A DNA stretch of 64,000 bases from Sisyra terminalis (GCA_958496175.1 OY292278.1:49352001-49416000), one strand, 5' to 3'. Positions 35,230 to 48,020 are shown, numbered from the stretch's first letter. Translations and numbers: made by a program. Notes: generated from the sequence alone by a model not told the origin.

Positions 35230-35487
35230 CACGCCGTTTATTTTGAAATTGTGTTAAGTCCATTTCAAGAACAATCCCTATAGTATTATCATTTTTAACC
35301 ATAGGAACATAAGATACTAAGGAGGAAATAATTGGCGTTTTTGTTAACAACTAAAATGAAATCAGAAATTTCTGAAAACTTAGCAGTTAAATAATTAACA
35401 TACTTTGTTCTAGTTACAAGAAGAAGAATCACCATATAGACCGTCCTTGAAATAGACTTACACCACTTTCAAAATAAACGAGTCACA
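35230..35487. mobile_element. TA-type MITE E2
   Basis: 258 bp, opposite orientation to E1, flanked by TA at 35228-35229 and 35488-35489. Ends CACGCCGTTTATTTTGAAA and TGTGACTCGTTTATTTTGAA (right end read inward). The flanks AACAATA and TTACTTAAAAAAA resemble the sequence at 35660-35690 of palindrome K, suggesting insertion in a K-related repeat. Confidence 0.8.
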
Positions 35488-35501
35488 TATTACTTAAAAA
35501 A

Positions 35502-36872
35502 AATTGTCTATTTAATTCATATACATGATATTTTTTATTCATCCACCATAATTCTTCTGATTTTTGTCTAAAAATTTACGATTTTTATGCAGAAAATGAT
35601 CTAAGGATGAATTATAAAATTTAAATTTTAGTTGAATTATGTTAAAGTAAGACAACAATTAATGATAGTAACAATATGTATTACTAAAAAAAAAGTTTAG
35701 GGTCTTCAGAAAGTTACATTCGTTGGTGGGCACTGTTGTTCCAAAAAGTTACTTATGACACTAGCAATAGTAATCCTCAATATTGCCAACATTTATTGGT
35801 GTCCATTAAATAAACTTAAAGCTAGAAAAGGTTCCAAAATAAATCCTCTGGTTCTCATCAATTTCGGTAGTTCAATTTCTAGTCCAAAGAATATAGACGA
35901 ATTTGAATGGGAAAACTACCCTCGCGGCTTTTTCGATCCAAACAAGAAGATTTATTTAATGTTTATTATAAATCATGGATACGAACGTGAATAATGCAAA
36001 TATTTTTACTATGAATTCATTTGAGATAAACAGCTGAAAATTTGACTCATTTTTTTTATTCAGGGGTCGTTCATAAAATACGTCACACTAAAATAAGCTT
36101 TTTCTGACCCCCTCCCCCCATTGTCACGCTGTGTCACACTTTCTGTGACCCCCCTGGAAATATTTCGTCACTAAACTAAGCCCCCCCCTGAATATGATAA
36201 ATTTCAATTAAAAGTGCACAAATTTCTGTATATTTAAGAACTCTATATATTTAATATTTACTAAATACGAAATGAATGATTTTCTATGATAAAAATGATA
36301 AAAATTGAACAAGAAAAATAGTCCAAAGAAATATTTATTTAAAATTTTTTGACGAACGGCGAATGTCACGTTACCGAAGACCCCCCCCTTGTATAAGAAC
36401 GTATTTTATGAACGGCCCCTCAGTATCAAAACGATCCTCAGAGTTTGAATCGAAAAAGTCGGGGGGCAGTTTGGATTAGAAGGTTATCTAATCGAATTTA
36501 CTTCCGAAATTTATGAGAACCAGAGGATTTATTTTGGAACCTTCTAGGTTTAAGTTTATTTAATGGAAACCAGCAAATGTTGGCAATATTGAGGATTACT
36601 ATTGCAAGTGGCATAAGAAATATTTTTTGGAACAACAGTACCCACCAACAAATGTAACTTTCTGAAGGCCCTAAACTTTTTTTTTAGTAATACATATTGT
36701 TACTATCATTAATTGTTGTCTTACTTTAACATAATTCAACTAAAATTTCAATTTTATAGTTCACCCATAGATCTTTTTCTACATAAAAATCTTAAATTTT
36801 TAGACAAAAATCAGAAGAATTATGGTGGATGAAAAAAAATTATCATTTATATGAATTAAATAGACAAATTTT
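35502..36872. mobile_element. Large palindrome K, about 1.37 kb
   Basis: The left arm (from AAATTGTCTATTTAATTCAT) and right arm (to ATGAATTAAATAGACAAATT) are reverse complements over roughly 450-500 bp each. They include CTTTCTGAAGGCCCTAAAC opposite GTTTAGGGTCTTCAGAAAG and a CCAACATTTATTGG block. MITE Q sits near the symmetry centre. A 79-aa frame at 35755-35994 lies in the left arm and is not recognised. Confidence 0.8.
36062..36420. mobile_element. MITE Q with C-tract-rich ends
   Basis: Inverted ends AGGGGTCGTTCATAAAATAC and AGGGGCCGTTCATAAAATAC (right end read inward), 359 bp. The left half has long C-tracts near 36110, 36150 and 36181, next to CGTCAC-type strings. Similar TCATAAAATACGTCAC termini occur in DNA transposon relics of many animals; superfamily not assigned. 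No flanking duplication found. Confidence 0.75.
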
Positions 36873-37827
36873 CAAGATATTTCCATATTTTTTTTCTTCT
36901 ACGTTCATGAATATTTTCTTGGTTCTTTTTAAGGGATGAAAACTCAGTGCTTTGTGTTTAGGGAAAATAGATTTATTTGTGTCAAATAGTGGATGAAGGG
37001 TGTGGCATTTTTTTCTGCTATATATATGATTTTTTGTAACACAATCTTTAATCAAATTCCAGACATATGTTTGACAGAAGACATATTTTAATGTGAGGGT
37101 GGAAACGAGAAGGTCGTTAATGGTTTGTTTTTTTTTCGGCAAAAGCTTCTTCTTTTTTTTTTCTGTTGTTTGAGTGGAAATTATGAGGCTTTTTAGGGCT
37201 TGGTGGAAGATTAATTTTGGAAGATTTGCTTTACGTCGACTTTAGTTGTTGGTGCGGTGGAAGATTTTGATGTTGGGGTAGGTAGAAATACGGGAAAGTC
37301 GCACGCGACGTCGACCACCCGTGGCACGCGCCGCCAACTCGGGGTTGTCTACTTTATACGGTTGTCGTGTAGCCGAGAGAGCGTCGAGCACGACTGCTTA
37401 ACGGGGAGATAAACGGGCGGCGGTTACGGGAATGGTTGCGGGTAACAGGAACTTGTGACGATGACGACAATTTCCTTGCAGTAATCACAATAATCCAGAA
37501 TGACAACGGTTAAATCTAACCTCCGTGTATCTTTCCGTATCGTTTCCCCCAATTATCCCGTAACGAAAAATGGAATTAATTCTTCTTGATTCCTAGCGAT
37601 TTTGTTTTTCACCACTTCTTACACCCCTAATTTACTGTATAAAAGTTGAAAGGGTGAACTTTAGAACACACTTTTGGATGAAAAAAAAACGTCTTATTTT
37701 TTAACTTGGAAAATCAATGAACTAATGATATACTTTTAGAGTATCCATTCCTTAAAATCCCAAAACCAAAAAACGAACGTTTGTTAATACTAACGTTGTT
37801 TATAAAAAGCTACAGAAATTATAAAGT
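36873..37827. other. Unique sequence with CpG-rich island 37290-37560
   Basis: The island is dense in CG dinucleotides (CGCACGCGACGTCGACC, GGCACGCGCCGCCAAC, GGGCGGCGGTTACGGG) within AT-rich DNA. TTTCCTTGCAG near 37471 could be a splice acceptor, but no coding frame follows. Candidate regulatory element or non-coding exon. Confidence 0.45.
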
Positions 37828-40286
37828 ACTAGCTGATCCCGCAACTTCGTCTGCATAACGTAGGTGTAGATTATATTTTCTTTTTAGATTTTCTATTTGT
37901 AGTGGTATAAGAAAATTTTTATTTTTCTTATTTCTTTTACGAAAAACATAATCATACTTAAAATACTATTTTGCCAACTTTAAAAAGATATATTTAATAA
38001 ACTGTTGCTAAGAATAAAATAGATCTATGTAATGATCAATTAATTTTCAAAAAATATTTATAAAAATCTAAAAAGAGTATGTTCAATTGTGTATACCTAC
38101 AGTAGGTATACCTACCGTTAACCAAATAATCCATAAATCAATCAGGATCTATACATAAAAAAATATCGTCAAGTTCAATAAATTCGGTCTTAATTATGAC
38201 TTAAAACAGAAAAAAGTTATTAAAACACTCGCGTCAAAATAACAGAAGTAAAGGGTCTAGATTTTGAATATTAGTAGAAATCCCATTTGATTGTCTCAAC
38301 TCCCGAATGAACCTTTTTCTCAAAACTATTACACTACTGTAATGTACAAAACTACCACGAAATTAAAATTTGCTCAATTGCACGAAACCCAGTTCCTCCA
38401 TAATCAAGTATAACCATTGTGTATCTATGCACTTATTATTTAAATATCTGAATTTCAACTATGCAATTAAACCATTTTCTTTTAATTCGCCGAATTTCTC
38501 ACTACTCGATATTCGCTCACTAATGTATTTATTTGTGAATACGTATTTCAGATTTTCAGGTTTACAATATATGAAAGCCAAAAAACTTAATGCTCATTTA
38601 TAAAATAAACTTAACCATTTCAGATATATCTATCAGAGTTTAAATTTTTTAGCAGACCCAAAGTTTCTGTTTCTAATATTAAACCAACATTGTTTTATTT
38701 TAACCGATAAAACGTTTCGTCTATAACGAACATACTATGATAATTAAATTTGAAATTTCGATTGTTTATTAGACGTTATGCCGTACAAACTTTGCCACCA
38801 TTTTTCACTCTTTTAGAGGATGAATTATCAAAAATCCGTTTCTTATTATATATCTGCATCGTATAAGAAAAACACTTTCCAAATTTCATCGACACAAATA
38901 TGCATTTATGTTGGAAAATACAATGCAAAACGAAAAAAATTATGACCTATATTTTGATTATCATGACTAAAAAGCGATTCGATTTCGCACATTTGGACGT
39001 TGTACATGCAAAATTGTTGGAAAGCTTGGAAATAAATTCGAATATTTTATTTATTTTCAATAACAATAATTGGTTTTCAAATTGTTCTAAATACCGAAGA
39101 AAAGTTAGTTTGGAAGATTTGATATTTTGATTGATACTGAAATATATGATAAAAAAAATTCCTTCCTTAATTCTTTTCAGCAGAATATATTATTGCTCCA
39201 GGTCACAATCATTGGTTCATAAAAATTAGATTTTAAGACTTTGATTGTTGAACAACAAACAAAAATTAAAAACCGCCTCTTTGGTATTTGGTATAAGTAC
39301 CTACTACATAAACTTTCATACTAATTAAATGAAATAACGTTATTTAAAATGCTGTAGTTAAAATGATATTACAAAACCAGGCACTTATTATTAATTAATT
39401 ATTTATTTATTAATTATACTTATTAAATTCAAGATTTTGATTGTTGATTAACTCTACATTTTCTCATACAAATTTAGTCACCCCTTTTACTCTTTTAGGG
39501 TAGGAATTTTTTAAAAAAAATCTACTTCTTATAAGTAATACATCGAATATTAAAATTTCATCAGTCAGAGGGGGTAAGTATATAAATACAGGATTTTATG
39601 TATGCATTGTTTTAAAAACGTATTTACTTTAAGTTTTATTGCTATTATTATTATTATTACGACTACTACTATTACTTTTTTTCGATAATATCTCTTTATT
39701 GAGCAATTCTAAGGGTCTATTTACAACAATTTCGTAAAAAAAAAAGTTTACTGTAAGATTCGAACCCACGTCTTTAATGAGGAGCTTCAGAATGTCAGAT
39801 ACGTAAGCCATTACGCTATTAACATCAACTATGTGTTTTATATATATAAACGTTTATATTTCAAAGAGGAAATTTATTAGACTTTAAATTGAATTTACTG
39901 TGCTTTTTATCAATTCAACTATAATATTTTTATAGATTATGTTCTAACTTTTAATTACCTTTCCAATGATATATAACTTATTTGTCTAAAGTAAAAATTG
40001 CTGTTTTCATCCGTAGGAAATACCTTCCCTAATTATTTTTTTGGAATGATAAGTAGCCTATAGTCTGTGGGAAATTGTGTTGCATCTTAATACCAAAATT
40101 CATTAAATTTGGTTGTTCCGTTCTTTAGTTACATCGGGACACACAGACAGACAGACAGACAAAAATTTTAAAAATGTTAAATTTGAAATAAAGGCCTCTT
40201 GAAACAAATATTTACCCTAAAATTAGGTTCAAAATCGAAATGTACAGACAGACGTAAGCATTTTATATATTAGTATAGATTATATA
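37828..40286 (+). repeat. Composite dispersed repeat, possibly non-autonomous retroelement
   Basis: It starts ACTAGCTGATCCCGCAACTT. Repeated internal modules (CTCTTTTAGAGGATGAATTA near 38810, CTCTTTTAGGGTAGGAATTT near 39491, each followed by a TTTCATCxxxxxx string) suggest two or three overlapping copies. The 3' end has (ACAG)n at 40141-40161 and TATTAGTATAGAT at 40274-40286. This start/end pattern is common in arthropod genomes. No intact protein; 38370-38603 and 38900-39130 are unrecognised frames. Confidence 0.5.
39746..39830 (-). pseudogene. tRNA-like sequence (SINE head or tRNA pseudogene)
   Basis: On the minus strand an A-box-like TAGCGTAATGG (39818-39808) and a perfect B box GGTTCGAATC (39766-39757) are spaced as in a tRNA. 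The T arm GTGGG-TTCGAAT-CTTAC pairs with wobbles. Acceptor and anticodon stems do not pair well, so it is not a functional tRNA. Confidence 0.6.
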
Positions 40287-42759
40287 TGTTTTTCCCTGTA
40301 AAAAGAAATATTTTCGCTTTAATTTACTGACACGCATTAGAACTCATGGGTATCAACTAATAATTAATATTTTGAAAAAAAAAAAACCATGAACACATGG
40401 TTATTTCACCCTTATTCTTTTCAAATGATAAATTGATTATTACAAAAGTACCATTTATGTGTTTGAAACAATAAGTCGAAAAGGTTAGACACGGTTAAGC
40501 ATAAATCCACCCCCATGGCCATATTGCACATACACCTTTGTTGTTTCAGGTGATCTATTAAGTTCATAAAGCACACGTGGACTTCCGCAAATTTACAAAC
40601 ACTACACACAACAAGGTAATAAATAAGAGGGTCGATCGTCCGTTTCCCAACGATCCCTCCGACATGTTTAAACTAATTGAAACAAAACACCCTCTGATAA
40701 ACTTCACACTTACCCCACGCATAAGCCACAAGACGATTTTTCAAATAAAACACAAATTTTTATGGGCAAAGAAACAAACGTACATATTCTATACAAAAAC
40801 CACCCTTGCCTGTCTACCCATTGCACCCTCGCACATTCGCGCACATCATCCCCTCACCCACCCACCCCTCCACCCCCAACACACCATCAACCTTTTTTAA
40901 TTCTTTTCTCTTTTCGCTCTGTTTTTTTGTAACAATGATGTTAAAAATTGAAAAGAATTTGTAATTGTTTTTGTGTGAAACTGAATAAGTTTATTCACAC
41001 CAGAGTTATTACGAAATACGCGACATAGACGGACAATGCCGTTCTACACCCATTCCTCCCGCATGGACAAACCAACCACCATCCCCGTTATCGTTCCCCG
41101 TTAAAGCACCGGTTACCTATTCACGTTAAAAGGGGTTGAAATCGTGAGTAATTCTAGGCGCCGACGACTTTATAATGAAGCTTCATTCAACAATAATATA
41201 GTACATAATGTAATAAGAACAAAAGCAACCCCCTACCCCTACGATGCTGCCTCACCAGCTCCCTTTTTTACGAAGCACATTTTAACCAAACCTCAAAAAA
41301 TCCACCCTTAACACTCAATTTTATTATATAAAATTATATAATATCCCCTGGTTTTTTTTTAAATAAATAGTTTGCAAAGGCATTTTTTTCAAGCTACCCC
41401 CTTACAACAATCAAAAACCATCTAAATAAAAACAATATACAAAATTTATCTATTTTTTGAGTCTTAAATCCTAAGAACAATTAAAAATTTCATTAGCTTA
41501 CACCTTTAAGATTTGTACAAATAAAATGAGCTTTTAAACCTAATTTCTCATTGTTGTATCCAAAAAAAATTTTCTATTAAAACAAAACATTTTTTCTGTT
41601 CTAATTAAAAAAAATGGGCCTTAAATTTTACTAAGCCACCCGCATTTTGTTGTCGCATCATATCCCTTCTGGGTGTGTTTGTTTTTTTTTTAATAATAAT
41701 AAAATCATCCCTTATTTTATTACTGTTATAATTACAATCGTGATATCATAGTGACCTTTGATAACAATATGATATCTATATATTACGCCTCATAACACCT
41801 CACCCCTAGTATAAATATTCCATCCCCCGGCTCGAAAAACGATATACACATATGAGCGTCTGTTACGACGTTAATAATAACCCTATATTTTATTTTCGAA
41901 TCATTAATTTTCCGACTGGTCATCCGATGAATGCACTTTTTTTCATACAAACATAAAATATGAATCTGGAGAGACTTTATGGATTAGATGACCCATCTTT
42001 GGCTCCCTTTTGCCTTAGTCAGCCCTTAAATAGTATTCATTATCTACTATACAATTTTACCCTTAAATTCAGCTCAATTTCTGATTTACTTTTTTTACCA
42101 ATATTTATTTGTAATTTCGTTCGTAAATCTATGCATTAATTATAGTCTTTGATCTAAATGGGTGACTTAAGAGGGTAAGTGTATGTTAAAAATTATTATA
42201 AAAATTTCGAAATAAAAAAACCACTTTAATACAGCGTTAAAGCTCGGAATAGAGGTTGAATAATTTAAAGGAACATCAGCGAATTTACAAGCAAATGGGA
42301 TAAATATGATTTTAACAGGTGCTTTTTCCTTATAAGAAAATTGACAAACTAAGGGGTATTGTACAAAGAAAGGAACTATATCTTATTTCCACAGACAACA
42401 ATGGATCATGGGAGATTAAGAACGTAACGATATAAACTATCATAGAAATTTTCCAGGCAAATAGCTCAGTTCTAAGGAATTTGTTTAACAACTCCTATAA
42501 TCCTTTTATTATGCCACGTAGACGAAGTTTCAGGTAAAAATAAATTATATTCAAGTCAAAAAGAATATTTAAAGGATAACTTAAGATATTTAGTTCAAAA
42601 AGTTGTAACAATTTGTATAAATAATCACGGAAAGCTAAAGATTGTTGAAAGATTTCAATGCATATTTTTCTCCAACTTATAATGAATATTTTTAATAATG
42701 AAAGTATTTTTTTCACAATTTAATATTGTTATTACCAAAGCCTTTAATGTAAAAGGTAT
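40287..42759. other. Unique sequence, no gene recognised
   Basis: A C-rich patch at 40560-40900 and a balanced patch at 40990-41260. The 107-aa frame 40577-40900 is Thr/His/Pro-rich, matching composition. The remainder is AT-rich with poly-T runs. Confidence 0.45.
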
Positions 42760-42850
42760 ATTATTGTAGAGTTTCAGATCCTCGATGATGATAAATTGGT
42801 AAAAATATTCAGTGGACTAGGATCAAATAATAATCAATGAAAACTATTTA
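42760..42850 (-). mobile_element. Penelope-like element fragment
   Basis: GTTTCAGATCCTCGATGATG through GGACTAGGATCAAATAATA is the reverse complement of 53180-53250 in PLE2, just downstream of its coding region. Only this piece of about 85 bp is present. Confidence 0.75.
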
Positions 42851-44287
42851 TTTGTTGTAAAAGGTATAGTTTGACCATGACCGGCAATTAAATAGAAATT
42901 TCGATCATGAAATCTCCGATTTTCCAATTTTCCAGCGAATCCAATAACAAAGTAAAGTGATCCCATCAAAAAAAATATTTTATGGATTATTTTTTTCAAT
43001 TTCGAATACACAAAATACCAATGTTGGGCATCATTCTCAAAAGCTTCAACATCATATCAAAATTTAGTTTATATATAAAAGCACTAACAATCCACCAGAA
43101 AATTGCATCAAAAGTCACTAAGAACATTCAATAAAGTGTTCCCAAAATTCGGCAAAAAAATTTTTCTGGGAAAGTTTTCCAAAATGTTATACGTGAAAAT
43201 TATGACGTCATAACGTCAAAGCTTTGGATTGCATCACTGATGTTCAATTGTTTTCGAGAAACGAAAATCTATTGGTGATACAATGAACAAAGAAATTATT
43301 GAAATTTTAAGGCAACTTTGATAAATTTAAATTGGTGTTTTTGTTTGTTACTATATTTTCTAAAGTAAAAAATTTTCTTTTGGCATCGTTGATTAATTTT
43401 AAATCCTGCAAGAGTTAATGAATGCAGACGAAGTCGCGAGTATATGCTAGCAATTCAAATCAGTGGAATCCCAACAGGTGGTATTGCCCCGTAAGAGGAA
43501 ACGCTGGAGCTTTTGTTAAGAAAGTGGCTACAATTCTTCGGAAAATTCCAAAAATTTCGAATCGTTATTGTTTTATTATTCAACAATATTTCTACAACAA
43601 ACTAAAACACTATTTTCTTACTATCTTTCAATTTCAATGACTAAATAGTTTTTTTTTCGTAATTATTTAGTTATAACTAAACTATTGTGTCACAAACAAA
43701 AAGGATTCTTTCACAAACGATTTCACATCGAATGGAAAAAGAAAATTTCGGAAAATTGAAATTTTAAACTTTTGTTGGCATATTTAGATTTAATCAACTT
43801 CATCCTAGAAATCTCCAACATAATATATAAAAAAGCTCGCAAATGGTAGAATAGACATCCCACTTGCAGTGTTTGAAACAATACGGGAAAACTTAGACAG
43901 GAAAATATGGTCTAAATGGTCGAAAAAGTTAAATAAGTATAAATACTTTAAAAGAGATGGACAATTTGATGTTTAAGAACTTAATATCTCGTCCACTACA
44001 TTCGGTAAAATAATCTATTAACTAAGAATGAACAACGGTAACTTTAACTTCATATTGACTAAGAAATAAAACTAAATATTAAAATTTTGAAAGAATAATT
44101 CCCAAAAATGTTACAAAATTAATCAAAACAAACTACTGAGGTTCCTAAATACCAAAATTACAAACTTATAAACCCTCATATCATAAAGCTATACCCAAAG
44201 CTCATACCAAAACTTGGAATTCTAAGCCAAATTCAAAAGTTTGGTTCATATTTCCTACTAATTTTAAAAAATTATAATCTTGGTTAC
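42851..44287. other. Unique AT-rich sequence with a repeat-start motif on the minus strand
   Basis: At 43420-43452 the minus strand reads ATACTCGCGACTTCGTCTGC, the start motif of the repeat at 37828. Otherwise nothing recognised. Confidence 0.45.
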
Positions 44288-45232
44288 TAGACTGGGCCAA
44301 AAAAATTGACTATTTTTTTTTTGAAATGTATACAGAAAATATTGTTCAAAGTGACAAAAAAAAATATCGGGAAGGTTGGAGCCCTTAATATTATCATTAA
44401 GAGGTCTTATCTTTATCATCTTTAATTTCGATTTTTTATTTGTGCTTTCATTTTTGCGTCAATGCTGTCAAACTATTAAGGTAAAAAAATTCATCTGCAC
44501 ATATATTTATAGATAATTAAATTCTCTACAAAAAACGTATCTTAAAAAAAAATTTGCCAGACACGCCGTTTCCGAATAATCAAGCTTTAAACATTGATAT
44601 AATTTTTAGATTTATCTTCTTTATTTTGGAATTTTGTAACTCACGAACAAATAAATATATAGAAATGAACAATATAGATTCTTGAAGGGAATTTAATGTT
44701 CTACAAACAAGGTCTCTTAACGTTTTTACATATAATCACTCTTTCAAAATTGGTTCAACAACGAAAAAAACAATAATTTAATTTTTCCTTCAACTTTAAT
44801 TGCGAATAACTTTTGAAAAAGTGATTTTATGTAAAAACGTTAAGAGACCTTTTTTGTAGAGCATTAAATTCCCTTCAAGAATCTATATTGTTCATTTCTA
44901 TATATATTTATTTGTTCGTTAGTTACAAAATTTCAAAATAAAGAAGATAAATCTAAAAATTATATCAATGTTTAAAGCGTGGTTATTCGGAAACGGCGTG
45001 TCTGGCAAAAAAATTTCAAAGAGACGTTTTTTGTAGGGAATTTAATTTTATATAAATATATGTGCAGATGAATTTTTTTATCTTGATAGTTTGACAGCAT
45101 GACGCAAAAATGAAAGCACTAATAATGTCAAGGGCTCAAATCTTCCCGATATTTTTTTTTTGTTACCTTGAGCAATATTTTCGATATACTTTTCAAAAAA
45201 AAAAAAATAGTCAATTTTTTTGGCCCAGTTTA
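44288..45232. mobile_element. Palindromic element A3
   Basis: Full-length A copy: starts TAGACTGGGCC, ends GGCCCAGTTTA, arms about 450 bp. The outermost right arm carries a small deletion (the TAATATTAATATTAAG part is reduced to TAATGTCAAG). No 8-bp duplication visible, because its right flank is the Helitron segment shared with A2 and A4. Confidence 0.85.
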
Positions 45233-45806
45233 ATGTATATACTTTACTTAATATTTATGGTAACCTATAACAATTGGGGAAATGACAATCATTTGTCAAT
45301 ATTGTAAGGTGTTAAAATACAGCAGTGAATCTGCTGGATTATGTTGTGCTGGTGGAAAAGTAAAACTGCAACAATTGGTCCCATCACTGATTCATTACGC
45401 TCTTTAGTTTATGGGATAGGAAATGATTCTAAAAATTTCTTGACCAATATTCAAAAATATAATTGGTTTCAAATGACGTCGTTTGCTGCATAAAATAAAT
45501 ATTATGTTTAAGGAAGTACTGAAGAAAACAGGAACATTCCCAATAAGCATCCAGTCCCGGACTATTACTAACCTTAGGAGCGTATTGACCAAAAGAATAA
45601 TACAATTTCGAGGGACACAAAATATTCAATAATTAAAATATGTTTAGAAATATCTATATATGTCTTTAAACTCATGGAGAGAATTTAAGGAATTTTTGTT
45701 GGCATATGAGTTTTAACATGTTTAATGTTATTATAGGTGTAAATCTAAATAAGTAAAATACAATGAATATCAATTAAATTGTTAATAATTATTGTAATTG
45801 CTAGTA
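45233..45806 (+). pseudogene. Helitron helicase-like fragment, copy 2, with shared 3' flank
   Basis: Translation near 45293 gives CQYCKVLKYSSESAG then CAGGKVKLQQLVPS, so the first CxxC of the zinc finger is intact here. A 1-nt deletion (shared with copy 1) then breaks the frame. The downstream ~300 bp, ending near CTAGTAATT, also matches the other copies. A CTAG-T terminus would fit a Helitron 3' end, but no GC-rich hairpin is visible. Confidence 0.7.
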
Positions 45807-45810
45807 ATTT

Positions 45811-45896
45811 AGATGATAGACCTCTTAATAATTATATTAAGGGCCCAAACCTTCTCAATATTGTTTTTATCACCTTGAACAATATTTTCGATATAC
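45811..45896. mobile_element. Element A right-end fragment, A5
   Basis: GATGATAGACCTCTTAATAA through CAATATTTTCGATATAC matches the outer right arm of A elements, without the terminal GGCCCAGTCTA. It directly follows the 3' flank of Helitron copy 2. Confidence 0.75.
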
Positions 45897-47980
45897 CAGT
45901 CTATTAATGAGCCTAATTGCTCAGATAATAGTTGAGAGAAGATAACTTTTGGTGGAGCACCAAAAGACAACCCTAAACTACGTCCATAAAGTTAGCGACA
46001 CTACACTTTTGGAATTTGAAAAATTTGGTCCAGTCTAATGGTTACCACTTTTGCTAATTAACTACTAGAAGAAACAATCATTCAATTAGCATAAATTGAA
46101 GACCAAATATTTTGGTTTAATAATAAAACGGTGTCAAAAGTTAAACGCAAGAAGTGTATGATTCTCGTGCACCTGTGCAAAATCTCCAATTTTATTTTTC
46201 CATATACGTTATTCACCTGATACCCGGAATCGAACCAAAGATAACTGACGATGTTTGTGTGGGAATAGATAAATAAATATAAAAAGAGCCGAATGTATAT
46301 GTGTGTACAATGTACATGTATGCATATACAGATATAGGACTAAGGCGGTATAAGGTTGAAGAGGTTGAGAACTACCTTGCACGCTCTATTCAATACCAAC
46401 AATAGACTCGTAGCACATTCACTTGTGCCATCTTTTCCATATAGCCTCCCATTCCTTGATTTTATCCAAACACCTCGTCTCTCATCCCCCGCATACCACA
46501 CACCCGCACGCTCCCGACCAATGAACGATTTTCATCTATTTCTCACAATAGAGGGACATCATTCCCGAAAACATGCCGGACTAACTCCTTGTCTCGTTCC
46601 TTTTGAATTTCCTTCATTTCCATCACCTCCTCTATTATTATTATTTTCGAACGCAATCACAATATGCAATGGTCGAATGACTATTCCACGATAATAGTAA
46701 TAATAATATGGAACTACTACGACAATGATAACAACACTCACACATTCATATTGACATATATATGTGTGTGTAAAGAAAGAATAGAGAAAACGTCTACGTA
46801 TAAGTGTCTGAATGCTACCAACAACGAAAGACCGTACGAGATGGCCATAGACACATTCATTTCTCCTATATCTTTAACAATGGAGAGGTCGCATTGTCCA
46901 GAATATGATTATAATGGTTTTGAGACGAACAAGTGGGTCTTGCCATTCCCCCAAGGAACCATTCCACTCTCATTTCCCCATCATCCCAAACCAAATAATA
47001 CTCATTCACAATTTCAACACATTACAAATTCCATATCCATAGCGATTTCTATTAAGATCCATACCACACTAAAACAGGAGGGGGTGCACAAAAAAAAACC
47101 TAAAAAGTGACGTCACACCATAGTCATCTCTATCATCACGATTATCGATATCTCACGGTGCTGTTAGTTTTCTATAGATTCAAACGAAGTAGATTCAATA
47201 TGATCCTAACGCTTCCATTCTCACCGAGAGAGCATCATCGCCATCAGAGGAGCTCTGGTGGTGCACACAATACAATAGCTTATGAAAATGGTCCAGCTAG
47301 TCCTTTGTTAACGGCTATTGTTATCTGGCCTCCATTACGGGATGCTGAAGCTATTGGCCTCCCCCCGAATACATACATACACGGGAGACAAAATGTCTGC
47401 ATACATCGGCTAGTTGCTACAGCACTGAAGCTGAAGAAGGGTGTTTAACAGTTCACCGGATGATCTTCGCCCCGGTGCTCCGTGTAAACGGTCAGCGAAA
47501 CTGAACAAGTGACCAAAATATGTTCGGTAACCTCGAAAACGGAGCATAAGCTTAAGACGATCGAAAGTTCAACGATGGACTATTGATTCGACAATTGAAA
47601 AGCTCGATAAGTACAACAAAGTGTTTGTCCTCCTAGATAAGCCTATCAACTCAAATTTCTTCTATTATTGCACTAACTATCAAAAGATAAAGGGACTTAA
47701 CAAAAAAAAATTTAATTTTAATATTGAATAGTCAAAGAAAGAAGAAAAAAAGTCCAATAAACTATAAATTCGTACTAAAGATATCCTTTTCTGAGATCCA
47801 GAAGAACGTTTAAAGGTAACATTTTTAATAAAAAAAATAAATAATCATGGATCGCGAGTGCAACAGGTGATTTACCACAAATTTCTTAAAAAGGAAAATC
47901 TTTAATGTTAAAATAAAATAAGAAGACAATTCAGATTGTTTAAGATCGGTTTTTTTATTTAATATTTTTTAATATTCAAA
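45897..47980. other. Unique sequence with balanced island, no gene recognised
   Basis: 46340-47500 is less AT-rich and holds frames of 112, 148 and 113 aa (46356-46694, 46664-47110, 47107-47448) that overlap or abut in different frames. None shows a known domain or splice pattern. They could include exon pieces; I do not call them. Confidence 0.4.
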
Positions 47981-48020
47981 TTAGCTACGTTTCGTTACGT
48001 ATCGTAACTTCATCAGGCTT
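47981..48020 (-). ncRNA. Hammerhead-like motif of Penelope type, minus strand
   Basis: On the minus strand: CTGATGA (48016-48010), stem II GTTACG-ATA-CGTAAC, GAAA (47993-47990), then CGTAGC. Core strings and a perfect 6-bp stem II are present, but stem III cannot close, so it looks like a degenerate hammerhead or a related terminal-repeat signature. No Penelope coding sequence lies next to it. Confidence 0.45.

Noticed and set aside
45404..45629. Repeated minus-strand frames (VRDWxLxGNVPVFFSTSLNIIF type), also at 23603-23828 and 60179-60406
   Set aside because: They are antisense to the Helitron-derived segment and its shared 3' flank; conservation follows the repeat, and the sense frame carries the recognised domain.
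46356..47448. Three successive plus-strand frames of 112-148 aa
   Set aside because: They lie in different phases in a compositionally balanced island, with no recognisable domain and no convincing splice junctions; left as possible but unsupported.
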